Assembly: GCF_011601275.1 (NCBI RefSeq)
Contig: NZ_JAAOLY010000002.1
Coordinates: 434,001-498,000, forward strand
Source of the DNA: Janthinobacterium lividum
Lineage (GTDB): Bacteria; Pseudomonadota; Gammaproteobacteria; Burkholderiales; Burkholderiaceae_D
Reading direction: 5' to 3'
Length of the DNA: 64,000 bases
In this document: positions 51,478 to 60,398 of the stretch, one piece after another
Numbering within the stretch: the first letter of the stretch is position 1
Layout: each line of letters opens with the position of its first letter
Made by a program: the position numbers and the translations under genes
Notes under the pieces: generated by a model
Told to the model about the DNA's origin: nothing
What the model saw: only the letters and a program-made list of their open reading frames with translations
Databases searched by the model: none

Positions 51478-52506
51478 TCAGCGGCCCGAGGTGCGTACGA
51501 TCAGCTCGGTTGGCAATTGCAGCGATGGCGCAGGCGCGCCGTCGACCAGCGCCAGCAGCGAGGCCACCAGCGCGCGTCCGGCGGCGCGGATCGGCTGGCG
51601 CACGGTAGTGAGCGGCGGATGGAAATACGCGGCCAGTTCGATATCGTCGTAGCCGACCACGGCCACCTGTTCCGGCACGGCCACGCCGCGCGCGCGCAGG
51701 GCGTTGATGGCGCTCATGGCCAGCAAGTCGCTGCAGGCAAAGATGGCGTCGAACGGCAACTGGCGGTCCAGCAGTTCCTGCACGTCCGTCGCACCGCCCT
51801 GCGGCAGGAAGGAGCCGGCCACGTACAGTTGCGGGTCCGGCGCCAGTCCTTGCGCGGCCAGCGCCTGCACATAGCCCTGGTGGCGCTGCGCCACTTCGGG
51901 CAGCTTGGCGTCGCCAAAGAAGGCGATGCGCCGGCGCCCCGCCGCCAGCAAGTGTTCCGTGGCCAGCCTGCCACCGGCGACGTTATCGCCGCCGACGGTG
52001 CAATACAGCTGCTGCGGCAATTGCGCGCCCCACACGACGATGGGCACCTGGCGTGCGGCCAGCTGGTTCAATTGGTCATGGTGGCGCCATTGGCCGATCA
52101 GGATGATGCCGATCACGCGGCCGCTGTCGAAGGACTGGGCGGCCGCATCGAGCGTCTCGGCATCCACGCGCGAAATGAGCATGTCGAAGCCCTGCTCCGT
52201 CAACGCATCGGCCAGGCTGCCCAGCATGCTCAGAAAGAAAGGATCGGACAGGTGCTGGCGCGTGGCCGCGTCATACGGCACCACCACGCCCACCGTGCGG
52301 TTCTGTTTCAGGCGCAGATTTTGCGCGCCGATATTGATGGAATACTTGAGCGAACGGGCCAGCGCGATGACGCGCGCGCGCGTCTCTTCATTGACCAGCG
52401 AACTGCCGCTCAGCGCGCGCGACACGGTGGACGTGGACACGCCGGCCAGGCGCGCGATATCAGCCATCTGCAAGCGCTGCTGCGCCTTCGAGTCGGAACC
52501 GGTCAT
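51478..52506 (-). CDS. suxR: LacI-family repressor, SuxR-like
   Basis: 342 residues. The LacI HTH is MADIARLAGVSTSTVSRALSGSSLVNEETRARV with hinge LKYSINIGAQNLRLKQ; the effector domain contains RTVGVVVPYDAATRQHLSDPFFLSMLGSLADALTEQG, GGRLATEHLLAAGRRRIAFFG and AVVGYDDIELAAYFHPPLTTVRQP. Start at 52506 (MTGSDS) is 7 bp after the upstream GST stop; 52467 (MADIARL) is possible. It is upstream of the sux genes on the same strand and very likely binds the two TTGCAATC operators. Ligand by analogy sucrose or fructose. Confidence 0.88.
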   Translation of the reverse strand: MTGSDSKAQQRLQMADIARLAGVSTSTVSRALSGSSLVNEETRARVIALARSLKYSINIGAQNLRLKQNRTVGVVVPYDAATRQHLSDPFFLSMLGSLADALTEQGFDMLISRVDAETLDAAAQSFDSGRVIGIILIGQWRHHDQLNQLAARQVPIVVWGAQLPQQLYCTVGGDNVAGGRLATEHLLAAGRRRIAFFGDAKLPEVAQRHQGYVQALAAQGLAPDPQLYVAGSFLPQGGATDVQELLDRQLPFDAIFACSDLLAMSAINALRARGVAVPEQVAVVGYDDIELAAYFHPPLTTVRQPIRAAGRALVASLLALVDGAPAPSLQLPTELIVRTSGR

Positions 52507-52513
52507 CGTGCGC

Positions 52514-53128
52514 TCACTGCGGCGCGGTGTCCTTGAACGATGGCCGCTCGGACAGTTTGTCGAACAGGCGCGCCAGCGCCGGGTGATCCGCGCGCCAGTC
52601 GATTTCCGGGAAGCGGAAGCTGAGCCAGCCCAGGGTGCAGCCCACGGCCACGTCGGCCAGGGTGTAGTTCTTGCCGGCGCAATAGGCGCTTTCGCCCAGG
52701 CGCGCTTCCAGCGCCGCCAGGCCCAGGGTGACTTTGTCCAGCTGGCGCGCGATCCAGGCCGCGCTTTGCTGTTCGGGCGGACGTTGCGTGCGCTCCAGGC
52801 GCACCAGCACGCCCGCGTCGAGGATGCCGTCGGCCAGCGCTTCCCAGTTCTTGATATCGGCCCGCTCGCGGCCATTGCCGCCGGCCGGCAGCAGCTTGCA
52901 CACGGGCGTGAGCGTGTCGAGGTATTCGACGATGACTTTCGAGTCGATCAGCGTGCTGCCATCCTCCATCACCAGGCAAGGCACCTTGCCCAATGGATTG
53001 GCCTGGGCGATGCGGGTTTCCGGCGCCCACACGTTTTCCAGCTCGAAGACATAGTCGAGCTTTTTTTCCGCCAGCACGATACGGGCTTTGCGGACATACG
53101 GGCTGGCGAGGGAACCGATCAGTTTCAT
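52514..53128 (-). CDS. Glutathione S-transferase family protein
   Basis: 204 residues. Thioredoxin-fold N-domain MKLIGSLASPYVRKARIVLAEKKLDYVFELENVW...NPLGKVPCLVMEDGSTLIDSKVIVEYLD with Ser in SPYVRK, and helical C-domain with NYTLADVAVGCTLGWLSFRFPEIDW. A GST gene divergent from purB is common in Burkholderiales. Only 7 bp separate it from the lacI-type gene, so both may be on one transcript. Substrate unknown. Confidence 0.9.
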   Translation of the reverse strand: MKLIGSLASPYVRKARIVLAEKKLDYVFELENVWAPETRIAQANPLGKVPCLVMEDGSTLIDSKVIVEYLDTLTPVCKLLPAGGNGRERADIKNWEALADGILDAGVLVRLERTQRPPEQQSAAWIARQLDKVTLGLAALEARLGESAYCAGKNYTLADVAVGCTLGWLSFRFPEIDWRADHPALARLFDKLSERPSFKDTAPQ

Positions 53129-53390
53129 AGGTACTTTAAGGTAAAGGAGCAGCAAGCAGTATAGCATCGGCGGCAGCGGTGTTTGGCAGCACGCGCCCGG
53201 CGGCCTCCAGTATGTGGCAGGCACGCCGCATCGGCGCCGGATTCGTCCAAAATGGGGGCCATCCGCAGTCGACGGACGGCTGGCCAGCGGCCAGCGGTGG
53301 TAAAATCGCCCTTTACTGTGGCGCCGTCAATGTTGCTGTATTGCAATAACCCTGCCCTCCCCGCGCGCCACACGCCAACCGTTTCTTTAA

Positions 53391-54785
<1,395 letters not shown>

Positions 54786-54819
54786 GCAGTTTCCACATGG
54801 GGATCTTCCAATCCCACTC

Positions 54820-54864
54820 CCGCGGGGCGGCCAGCACACAAATGCTGCCCGCCCCGCGGTTTTT
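54820..54864 (+). terminator. Terminator after purB
   Basis: CCGCGGGGCGG (54820-54830) pairs with CCGCCCCGCGG (54849-54859); inside, CAGCA pairs with TGCTG; five T follow. Confidence 0.9.
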
Positions 54865-54970
54865 CCGGCAATCTTTCTTGTAGAATCTCCGGCACGCAGC
54901 GCAATTTGCTTTTCTTTGGTATATTAGGTCGAATTAGTCCTAATACGTACTACTTTCAAGAAAGCCATCG

Positions 54971-55495
54971 ATGCAACGCTACACCACCACCGCCATCATC
55001 CTGCACTGGCTGACCGCCCTGCTGATCATCAGCGCCTTCGTCATGGGCCTGGTCATGGTCGACATTCCCGGCCTGACGCCCACCAAGCTCAAATATTTCT
55101 CCTGGCATAAATGGCTGGGCGTGACCGTGCTGGCCATCGCCGCCATCCGCCTGCTGTGGCGCAAGGCCAACGTGCCGCCGCCGCACCCGGCCAGCATGGT
55201 TGCCTGGCAAAAGAAAGCGGCCGACGCCATGCACGTGCTGCTGTACATCCTGATCTTCGCCGTGCCCGTTTCAGGCTACCTGTACACGCTGGCCGCCGGC
55301 GTACCCGTGGTCTACCTGGGCCTGTTCCAGCTGCCCGTCATCATGGCGCCGAACCCGGAACTTAAGCCACTTTTAAAAGAGATTCATTATGTTCTGAACA
55401 TGACGATGGCTGCCGCCGTGGCCGCCCATGTGCTGGCGGCGCTGAAGCACCAGTTCATCGACCGCGATGGCGTGCTCAAGCGCATGCTGCCCTAA
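54971..55495 (+). CDS. Cytochrome b561-family membrane protein
   Basis: 174-residue four-helix diheme cytochrome b (CybB type). Helices: TAIILHWLTALLIISAFVMGLVM, WHKWLGVTVLAIAAIRLLW, HVLLYILIFAVPVSGYLYTLA, MTMAAAVAAHVLAALKHQF; the His in HW, WHKW, MHVLL and AAHVLAALKH are likely heme ligands. It could oxidise quinol or pass electrons to the periplasm. It is followed by two YceI genes in the same direction, a combination seen widely, which hints at a shared quinone or isoprenoid-related role. Confidence 0.9.
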   Translation: MQRYTTTAIILHWLTALLIISAFVMGLVMVDIPGLTPTKLKYFSWHKWLGVTVLAIAAIRLLWRKANVPPPHPASMVAWQKKAADAMHVLLYILIFAVPVSGYLYTLAAGVPVVYLGLFQLPVIMAPNPELKPLLKEIHYVLNMTMAAAVAAHVLAALKHQFIDRDGVLKRMLP

Positions 55496-55540
55496 CACCG
55501 ACTTCCCCTTGCTCACTGAAAACTACAGGAAAAAAACAAG

Positions 55541-56095
55541 ATGAAAACCACCCAACGCATCGTCCTCGCTTCCCTGCTGGGCCTGTCCGTGGCTGCCACC
55601 GCCGCCACCCTGCTGAAAGTCGATCCCGCCAAGACCAGCGTGTCGGCCGTGTTCAAGCAAATGAACGTGCCCGTGGAAGCGAAGTTCAAGAAATTCAATA
55701 TCGCCATCGATTACAACCCGGCCGCGCCGGACGCCTCGAAGGCGTCGGTGGAAATCGAGACGGCCAGCATCGATATCGGCGACCCCGAGTACAACAAGGA
55801 AGTGGCGAAGAAAGAATGGTTCAACTCGGCCCAGTTCCCGAAAGCCACCTTCGTCTCGAGCAGCATCAAGGCCGCCGGCGCGGGCAAGCTGACCGTCACT
55901 GGCAAGCTGAGCATCAAAGGCAAGACCACCGACGTGACCTTCCCCCTGGCGGTGAAAGCCGATGGCGGCAAATATGCCTTTGACGGCGCCCTGCCGATCA
56001 AGCGCCTGACCTATAACATCGGCGAAGGCGAGTGGAAAGACACGAGCATGGTTGCAGACGAGGTCACAATTAAATTCCACGTCGCAGCGCAATAA
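55541..56095 (+). CDS. YceI-family periplasmic lipid-binding protein (first copy)
   Basis: 184 residues with a signal peptide (MKTTQRIVLASLLGLSVAATA) and the YceI lipocalin-like barrel: TLLKVDPAKTSVSAVFKQMNVPVEAKFKKFNIAIDY, ASIDIGDPEYNKEVAKKEWFNSAQFPKATFVSSSIKAAG, LSIKGKTTDVTFPLAV. Proteins of this fold bind polyisoprenoids in a central tunnel. 45 bp after the cytochrome b561 gene and 33 bp before a second YceI gene. Confidence 0.92.
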   Translation: MKTTQRIVLASLLGLSVAATAATLLKVDPAKTSVSAVFKQMNVPVEAKFKKFNIAIDYNPAAPDASKASVEIETASIDIGDPEYNKEVAKKEWFNSAQFPKATFVSSSIKAAGAGKLTVTGKLSIKGKTTDVTFPLAVKADGGKYAFDGALPIKRLTYNIGEGEWKDTSMVADEVTIKFHVAAQ

Positions 56096-56128
56096 CAACC
56101 CCAAAACCTGTTCAACTATAGGATCTGC

Positions 56129-56704
56129 ATGAAATTTTCGCACTTGATGATCGCCGTGCTGGCAGCCGCCGGCGCGGGTTCGGCCATGGCCGCTACCGAC
56201 ACCTACAACCTCGACCCGACGCACACTTTCCCCAGCTTTGAAGCCGATCACATGGGCATGTCCGTCTGGCGCGGAAAGTTCAACAAGACCAAGGGCACAG
56301 TGACCCTGGACCGCGCCGCCAAGACGGGCAGCCTGGACCTCGTCATTGATGCCGATTCGATCGACTTCGGCCTGGACGCCATGAACACGCACGCGAAAAA
56401 AGCGGACATGTTCAACGTCGAGAAATTCCCTGAAATCACCTACAAGAGCAAGTCGCTCAAGTTCAACGGCGATCAGCTGGTGGAAGTCGATGGCGAACTG
56501 ACCCTGCTGGGCGTGACCAAGCCCGTCAAGCTGAACGTGAGCAAGTTCAAGTGCATCATGCACCCGCGCTACAAGCGCGAAGTGTGCGGCGCCGACGCCA
56601 CGGCGGAATTCAAGCGCAGCGACTTTGGCCTGAACTACGGCATGCCGGCGTTCTCGCCGGAAGTCAAGCTGGCCATCCAGGTAGAAGCGATCAAGGCCGA
56701 CTAA
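56129..56704 (+). CDS. YceI-family periplasmic lipid-binding protein (second copy)
   Basis: 191 residues, signal peptide MKFSHLMIAVLAAAGAGSAMA, then TDTYNLDPTHTFPSFEADHMGMSVWRGKFNKTKGTVTLD and HAKKADMFNVEKFPEITYKSKSLKF, closer to classical E. coli YceI than the first copy. Two cysteines (KCIM, EVCGAD) could form a disulfide. Cotranscribed with the cytochrome and the first YceI; terminator follows. Confidence 0.93.
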   Translation: MKFSHLMIAVLAAAGAGSAMAATDTYNLDPTHTFPSFEADHMGMSVWRGKFNKTKGTVTLDRAAKTGSLDLVIDADSIDFGLDAMNTHAKKADMFNVEKFPEITYKSKSLKFNGDQLVEVDGELTLLGVTKPVKLNVSKFKCIMHPRYKREVCGADATAEFKRSDFGLNYGMPAFSPEVKLAIQVEAIKAD

Positions 56705-56724
56705 ACACGACCTTGCCGCCCAAC

Positions 56725-56760
56725 AAGCCCGCCTCGCTGCCCGCAGCCAGGCGGGCTTTT
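56725..56760 (+). terminator. Terminator after the YceI genes
   Basis: AAGCCCGCCT (56725-56734) pairs with AGGCGGGCTT (56749-56758), with an inner GCTG/CAGC pair and a short T-run. Confidence 0.85.
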
Positions 56761-56869
56761 GCATGCGCCACGCGAATCCGCTGGACTTTTCTATCGTGCG
56801 GCATCACTATCCATTGGCATGATGTTGTTCTGACATGGCACACCCACTTATCCACGCGCGGAGGACTAC

Positions 56870-57139
56870 ATGAATTTCATTATCTGGATCGTTATTGGCG
56901 GCGTCATTGGCTGGCTGGCCAGCATGGTCATGAAAACCAATGCGCAACAGGGCATCTTCCTCAATATCGTCGTCGGCATCGTCGGCGCCTTCCTGGGCGG
57001 CTGGCTGCTGGCGCCCCTGTTCGGCACGGGCACCATCAATAGCGACAATTTCAGCCTGGCTTCGTTGCTGGTCTCGTTCCTGGGCGCCGTCATCCTGCTG
57101 GGCATCGTGAATCTTTTACGCCGCGGCAAAATACGCTAA
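56870..57139 (+). CDS. GlsB/YeaQ/YmgE-family membrane protein
   Basis: 89 residues, three hydrophobic glycine-rich helices (IIWIVIGGVIGWLASMVMK, IFLNIVVGIVGAFLGGWLLAPLF, LASLLVSFLGAVILLGIVNLL). The WIVIGGVIGWLAS...GIVGAFLGGWL pattern is the transglycosylase-associated family, induced by envelope stress in several bacteria; no enzymatic activity is established. GCGGAGGA precedes ATG. It is a single-gene unit between terminators. Confidence 0.9.
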   Translation: MNFIIWIVIGGVIGWLASMVMKTNAQQGIFLNIVVGIVGAFLGGWLLAPLFGTGTINSDNFSLASLLVSFLGAVILLGIVNLLRRGKIR

Positions 57140-57167
57140 GCAGACAAAAAGCAGCGTATTCAGCAAG

Positions 57168-57200
57168 TGGCCGGGCCGCGCAAGCGCCCGGCCATTTTTT
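57168..57200 (+). terminator. Terminator after glsB-like gene
   Basis: TGGCCGGGC (57168-57176) pairs with GCCCGGCCA (57186-57194), followed by six T. The rest of the 307-bp gap to 57446 holds only the promoter noted at 57342-57370. Confidence 0.9.
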
Positions 57201-57341
57201 ATTGTCGCCAAGACACGTATGTACAAATACCACAGCCGCCGCACGGAAAAATGCCCGTTACCAGCCCGTTTCTGCCCCTGCCTCAAGCAAAATAATGCCA
57301 TTCAAGCAAGCACATGCGAACATGCTGCTCGGAAAATGTGA

Positions 57342-57370
57342 TTGACTAGTGCGAGTTCGATACGGATACT
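57342..57370 (+). promoter_or_regulatory. Candidate promoter of the S46 peptidase gene
   Basis: TTGACT (57342-57347), 17-base spacer, GATACT (57365-57370). This would place the start of transcription about 70 bases before the gene. Confidence 0.45.
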
Positions 57371-57446
57371 CTATGTCGCCCGCTGCACAATCAGCGGGTA
57401 CTCCGCTGATTCCGACTTCCCTACAATGTAAAAGAACAGAACTCGA

Positions 57447-59600
57447 ATGAAAAAATCTCTCATCGCGCTCGCCATCCTGAGCAACTTCGCACACGCCGAC
57501 GAAGGCATGTGGATGCCCCAACAGCTGCCACAAGTAGCCAAGGAACTGAAAGCGGCCGGACTGAAACTCGATCCGACCAATCTGACCAAACTGACCGAAT
57601 TCCCGATGGGCGCCATCGTCAGCCTGGGCGGCTGCTCGGCATCGTTCGTCTCGCCGCAAGGCCTGGTTGCCACCAACCATCATTGCGTCTACAACAGCGT
57701 GGCGGTCAACTCGACCAAGGAACGCGATTTGCTGGCCAACGGTTTCCTGGCCAAGACGTTCGCTGAAGAATTGCCGGCCGCCCCAGGCAGCCGCATCTTC
57801 GTCACCTCGGCCGTGACCAATGTCAGCGACAAGATCATTACCGCCGACGTGGCCAAGCTGCAAGGCAAGGCACGCATCGACGCGATCGAGAAAAACCAGA
57901 AGAAACTGGTCGCCGAATGCGAAAAAGAAGCGGGCTTCCGCTGCACCGTGTCGGCCTACTACGGCGGCCTGGAGTTCTACCTGATCAAGCAACTGGAAAT
58001 CCGCGACGTGCGCCTGGTGCACGCGCCTCCAGCCGGCGTGGGTAAATTCGGCGGCGACACCGACAACTGGATGTGGCCACGCCACACGGGCGACTACGGT
58101 TTCTACCGCGCCTACGTCAGCAAAGACGGCAAAGCTGCCGACTTCAGCAAGGACAATGTGCCTTACCAGCCAAAACACGTGCTGAAACTGGCCAAGGATG
58201 GCTTGAAAGAAGGCGATTTCGTCATGGTCCTGGGCTACCCTGGCCGCACCAACCGTCACCGCCTGCCATCGGAAGTGGCGTACACGTTTGACTGGAACTA
58301 CCCGGCCTTCGTAAAAGCGTCGGGCGAAACCCTGGCCATCATCGCGCGCGAAACCAAGGACAACAAGGATGTTGCCCTGAAATACGCGGGTCAGGTGGCT
58401 GGCGTGAACAATTACTACAAGAACCGCCAGGGCATGCTGGACTCGTACGCGGGCAGCGACTTCCTGGCGCGCAAGACGGCAGAACACGAAGCCCTGAAGA
58501 CCTGGGTCAACGCCACGCCAGCACGCAAGGCCGAATTTGCCGGCGACATCGAACAAGTGGAAAAGCTGATCGCCGAGCGCGATGCCGACACCAAGCGCGA
58601 CTTCTTCCTCAGCTACGCACAGCCGCGCCTGCTGAACACGGCACGCAGCCTGTACCGCCTGTCGAACGAAGGCACCAAGGCCGATACGGAACGCAAGTCC
58701 GGCTACCAGACGCGCGACTTGCCACGCCTGGAAGCGGGCATCACTTCGGTCGAGCGCACCTACGATGAAAAAGTCGACAAGGCGCTGGTACTGAACAGCC
58801 TGACCAAGTACGCCGCGCAACCGGCAGCACAGCGCCGCGCCAGCTTCGACGCCGCCATCGGCATCAAGGACGGCATGTCGCCAGCCGACCTGTCCGCCGC
58901 CCTGGACAAACTGTATGCGGGCAGCAAGCTGGCCGACAAGGAAGAGCGCGCAGCATGGCTGAAACGCACGCCAGCCGAATTCCAGGCCAGCAAGGACAGC
59001 TTCATCCAGGCAGCAGTCGCCATGTACCCGGATTCGCTGAAAAACGAAGCGGAAGACGAAGAACTGGCCGGCAAGATCCAGCAAGCCTACGCCAACTACA
59101 TGAAAGCCAAAATTGCCTTCATGAAGAGCAAGGGCCAAGCCGTCTATCCTGACGCCAACAGCACCCTGCGCGTCACGTTCGGCAAAGTGGCCGGCCGCGA
59201 CCATGGCGCCGACGGCACCACCTGGTCTGCCTTCACGACCGTCAATGGCGTCGTTGCCAAAGCCACGGGCCAGGGCGAATTCAATGCACCGGCAAATCAA
59301 CTGGCCGCGATCAAAGCCAAGGACTTCGGTAAATTCGTCGATCCCAAGCTGAAAACCGTACCGGTCGACTACCTGGCCACCCTGGACATCACGGGCGGCA
59401 ACTCCGGTTCGGCTGCTCTGAACGCCAAAGGCGAATTCATCGGCCTGGCCTTCGATGGCACCCTGGACTCGATCATTTCCGATTGGGACTACAACAAGGC
59501 CAACACCCGTTCGATCCAGGTCGACCTGCGCTACATGCTGTGGAACATGAAACACATCGATCACGCAGACAACCTGCTGAAAGAAATGGGCGCTGAATAA
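57447..59600 (+). CDS. S46-family dipeptidyl-peptidase (DPP7-like)
   Basis: 717-residue exported serine exopeptidase that removes dipeptides from N-termini. Short signal peptide MKKSLIALAILSNFAHA before DEGMW. Trypsin-like halves: His of LVATNHHC (77-80), Asp in FGGDTDNWMWPRHTGDYGFYRAYV, Ser in DITGGNSGSAAL. The specificity loop reads FIGLAFDGTLD: Gly where DPP11 has Arg, pointing to hydrophobic P1 preference (DPP7 type) rather than acidic. Codon and lysine use (many AAG/AAA) is slightly different from neighbours. Monocistronic with a strong terminator. Confidence 0.9.
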   Translation: MKKSLIALAILSNFAHADEGMWMPQQLPQVAKELKAAGLKLDPTNLTKLTEFPMGAIVSLGGCSASFVSPQGLVATNHHCVYNSVAVNSTKERDLLANGFLAKTFAEELPAAPGSRIFVTSAVTNVSDKIITADVAKLQGKARIDAIEKNQKKLVAECEKEAGFRCTVSAYYGGLEFYLIKQLEIRDVRLVHAPPAGVGKFGGDTDNWMWPRHTGDYGFYRAYVSKDGKAADFSKDNVPYQPKHVLKLAKDGLKEGDFVMVLGYPGRTNRHRLPSEVAYTFDWNYPAFVKASGETLAIIARETKDNKDVALKYAGQVAGVNNYYKNRQGMLDSYAGSDFLARKTAEHEALKTWVNATPARKAEFAGDIEQVEKLIAERDADTKRDFFLSYAQPRLLNTARSLYRLSNEGTKADTERKSGYQTRDLPRLEAGITSVERTYDEKVDKALVLNSLTKYAAQPAAQRRASFDAAIGIKDGMSPADLSAALDKLYAGSKLADKEERAAWLKRTPAEFQASKDSFIQAAVAMYPDSLKNEAEDEELAGKIQQAYANYMKAKIAFMKSKGQAVYPDANSTLRVTFGKVAGRDHGADGTTWSAFTTVNGVVAKATGQGEFNAPANQLAAIKAKDFGKFVDPKLKTVPVDYLATLDITGGNSGSAALNAKGEFIGLAFDGTLDSIISDWDYNKANTRSIQVDLRYMLWNMKHIDHADNLLKEMGAE

Positions 59601-59638
59601 CAAGAAGCAATAACCCGGCAACGGGCGCTTTAGCCTGA

Positions 59639-59666
59639 GCCACTCCTGCGGGAGTGGCTTTTTTTC
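59639..59666 (+). terminator. Terminator after the S46 peptidase gene
   Basis: AGCCACTCC (59639-59647) pairs with GGAGTGGCT (59652-59660) around a 4-base loop, with seven T. Confidence 0.92.
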
Positions 59667-59668
59667 GC

Positions 59669-60247
59669 CTAGCGTTTTACCTTGGTGAAACGGTAAGGCA
59701 CGGCTTGCTCCTCGCCAAACACCTGCGCCCTGCCACTTCCCAAGGGCAGCATCACTCTCCGGCCGTCCTGCAGCAGCAAGGCCAGGTCGGCGCCGGGAAA
59801 GCGCTGCGCCAGCAGCGGATAGGCTTGCCGGGCGATACCGGCGGCGGGAATCACGATACGGTAGTCGCCACCGCCAAAGTCCAGCAGCAGCGCGGGAGCC
59901 TCAGGCCCCGGCAGCGCCGTGATACGCAGGCGCGCACTTCCCTTGACGAATTCGAGGGCCGACCACAGGGGCAAAGGGCGTTGCGTGGACCCGGTCTGCA
60001 GCTGCGGCGCGTGGCCCGCCAGCGCCGACGTCAGCAAGACGTCGGGCCGTTCTTCGGACACTGCGCCATCGACGGCCAGCAGCCAGCCCCGGTAGCGTAT
60101 CAGCGCGCCTTGTGCAGCGGCTGTGACGGAGCCGCCCTGCGCCACCGGTCCCGTGCCTGCTGGCAAGCGCAATGGCGCCGCCTGTGCCGCCAGGCAAGCC
60201 CACCACAGCAGAGCCGCTATCGCCATCGCTGTCAGCGTCTTCACCAT
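59669..60247 (-). CDS. Exported hypothetical protein (192 aa)
   Basis: I do not recognise a family. Start MVKTLTAMAIAALLWWACLAAQA is a good signal peptide, and a strong GGGGGAGG ribosome site precedes ATG 60247. The mature part is beta-rich with many Leu/Ala/Gly (LLLDFGGGDYRIVIPAAGIARQAYPLLAQRFPGADLALLLQDGRRVMLPLG). The only Cys is in the signal peptide (WACLAA); a lipoprotein is unlikely. It is transcribed against its neighbours, between an S46 peptidase and an M14 peptidase gene, and ends 3 bases from the S46 terminator. A small periplasmic protein is the safest call. Confidence 0.7.
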   Translation of the reverse strand: MVKTLTAMAIAALLWWACLAAQAAPLRLPAGTGPVAQGGSVTAAAQGALIRYRGWLLAVDGAVSEERPDVLLTSALAGHAPQLQTGSTQRPLPLWSALEFVKGSARLRITALPGPEAPALLLDFGGGDYRIVIPAAGIARQAYPLLAQRFPGADLALLLQDGRRVMLPLGSGRAQVFGEEQAVPYRFTKVKR

Positions 60248-60398
60248 GCCGCCTCCCCCTCGCGCGTGAAACCTATTCATAACACAAGTGCGGCCCGGGA
60301 CCTCTGCCGCGCCTCAAGGCGCCAACGCCGGTGCTACAATTGGCCCCTAGCGGGCGTACTTACCCAGCGCGCCTTCCCCCTCCCAGACTCAGACCGCT

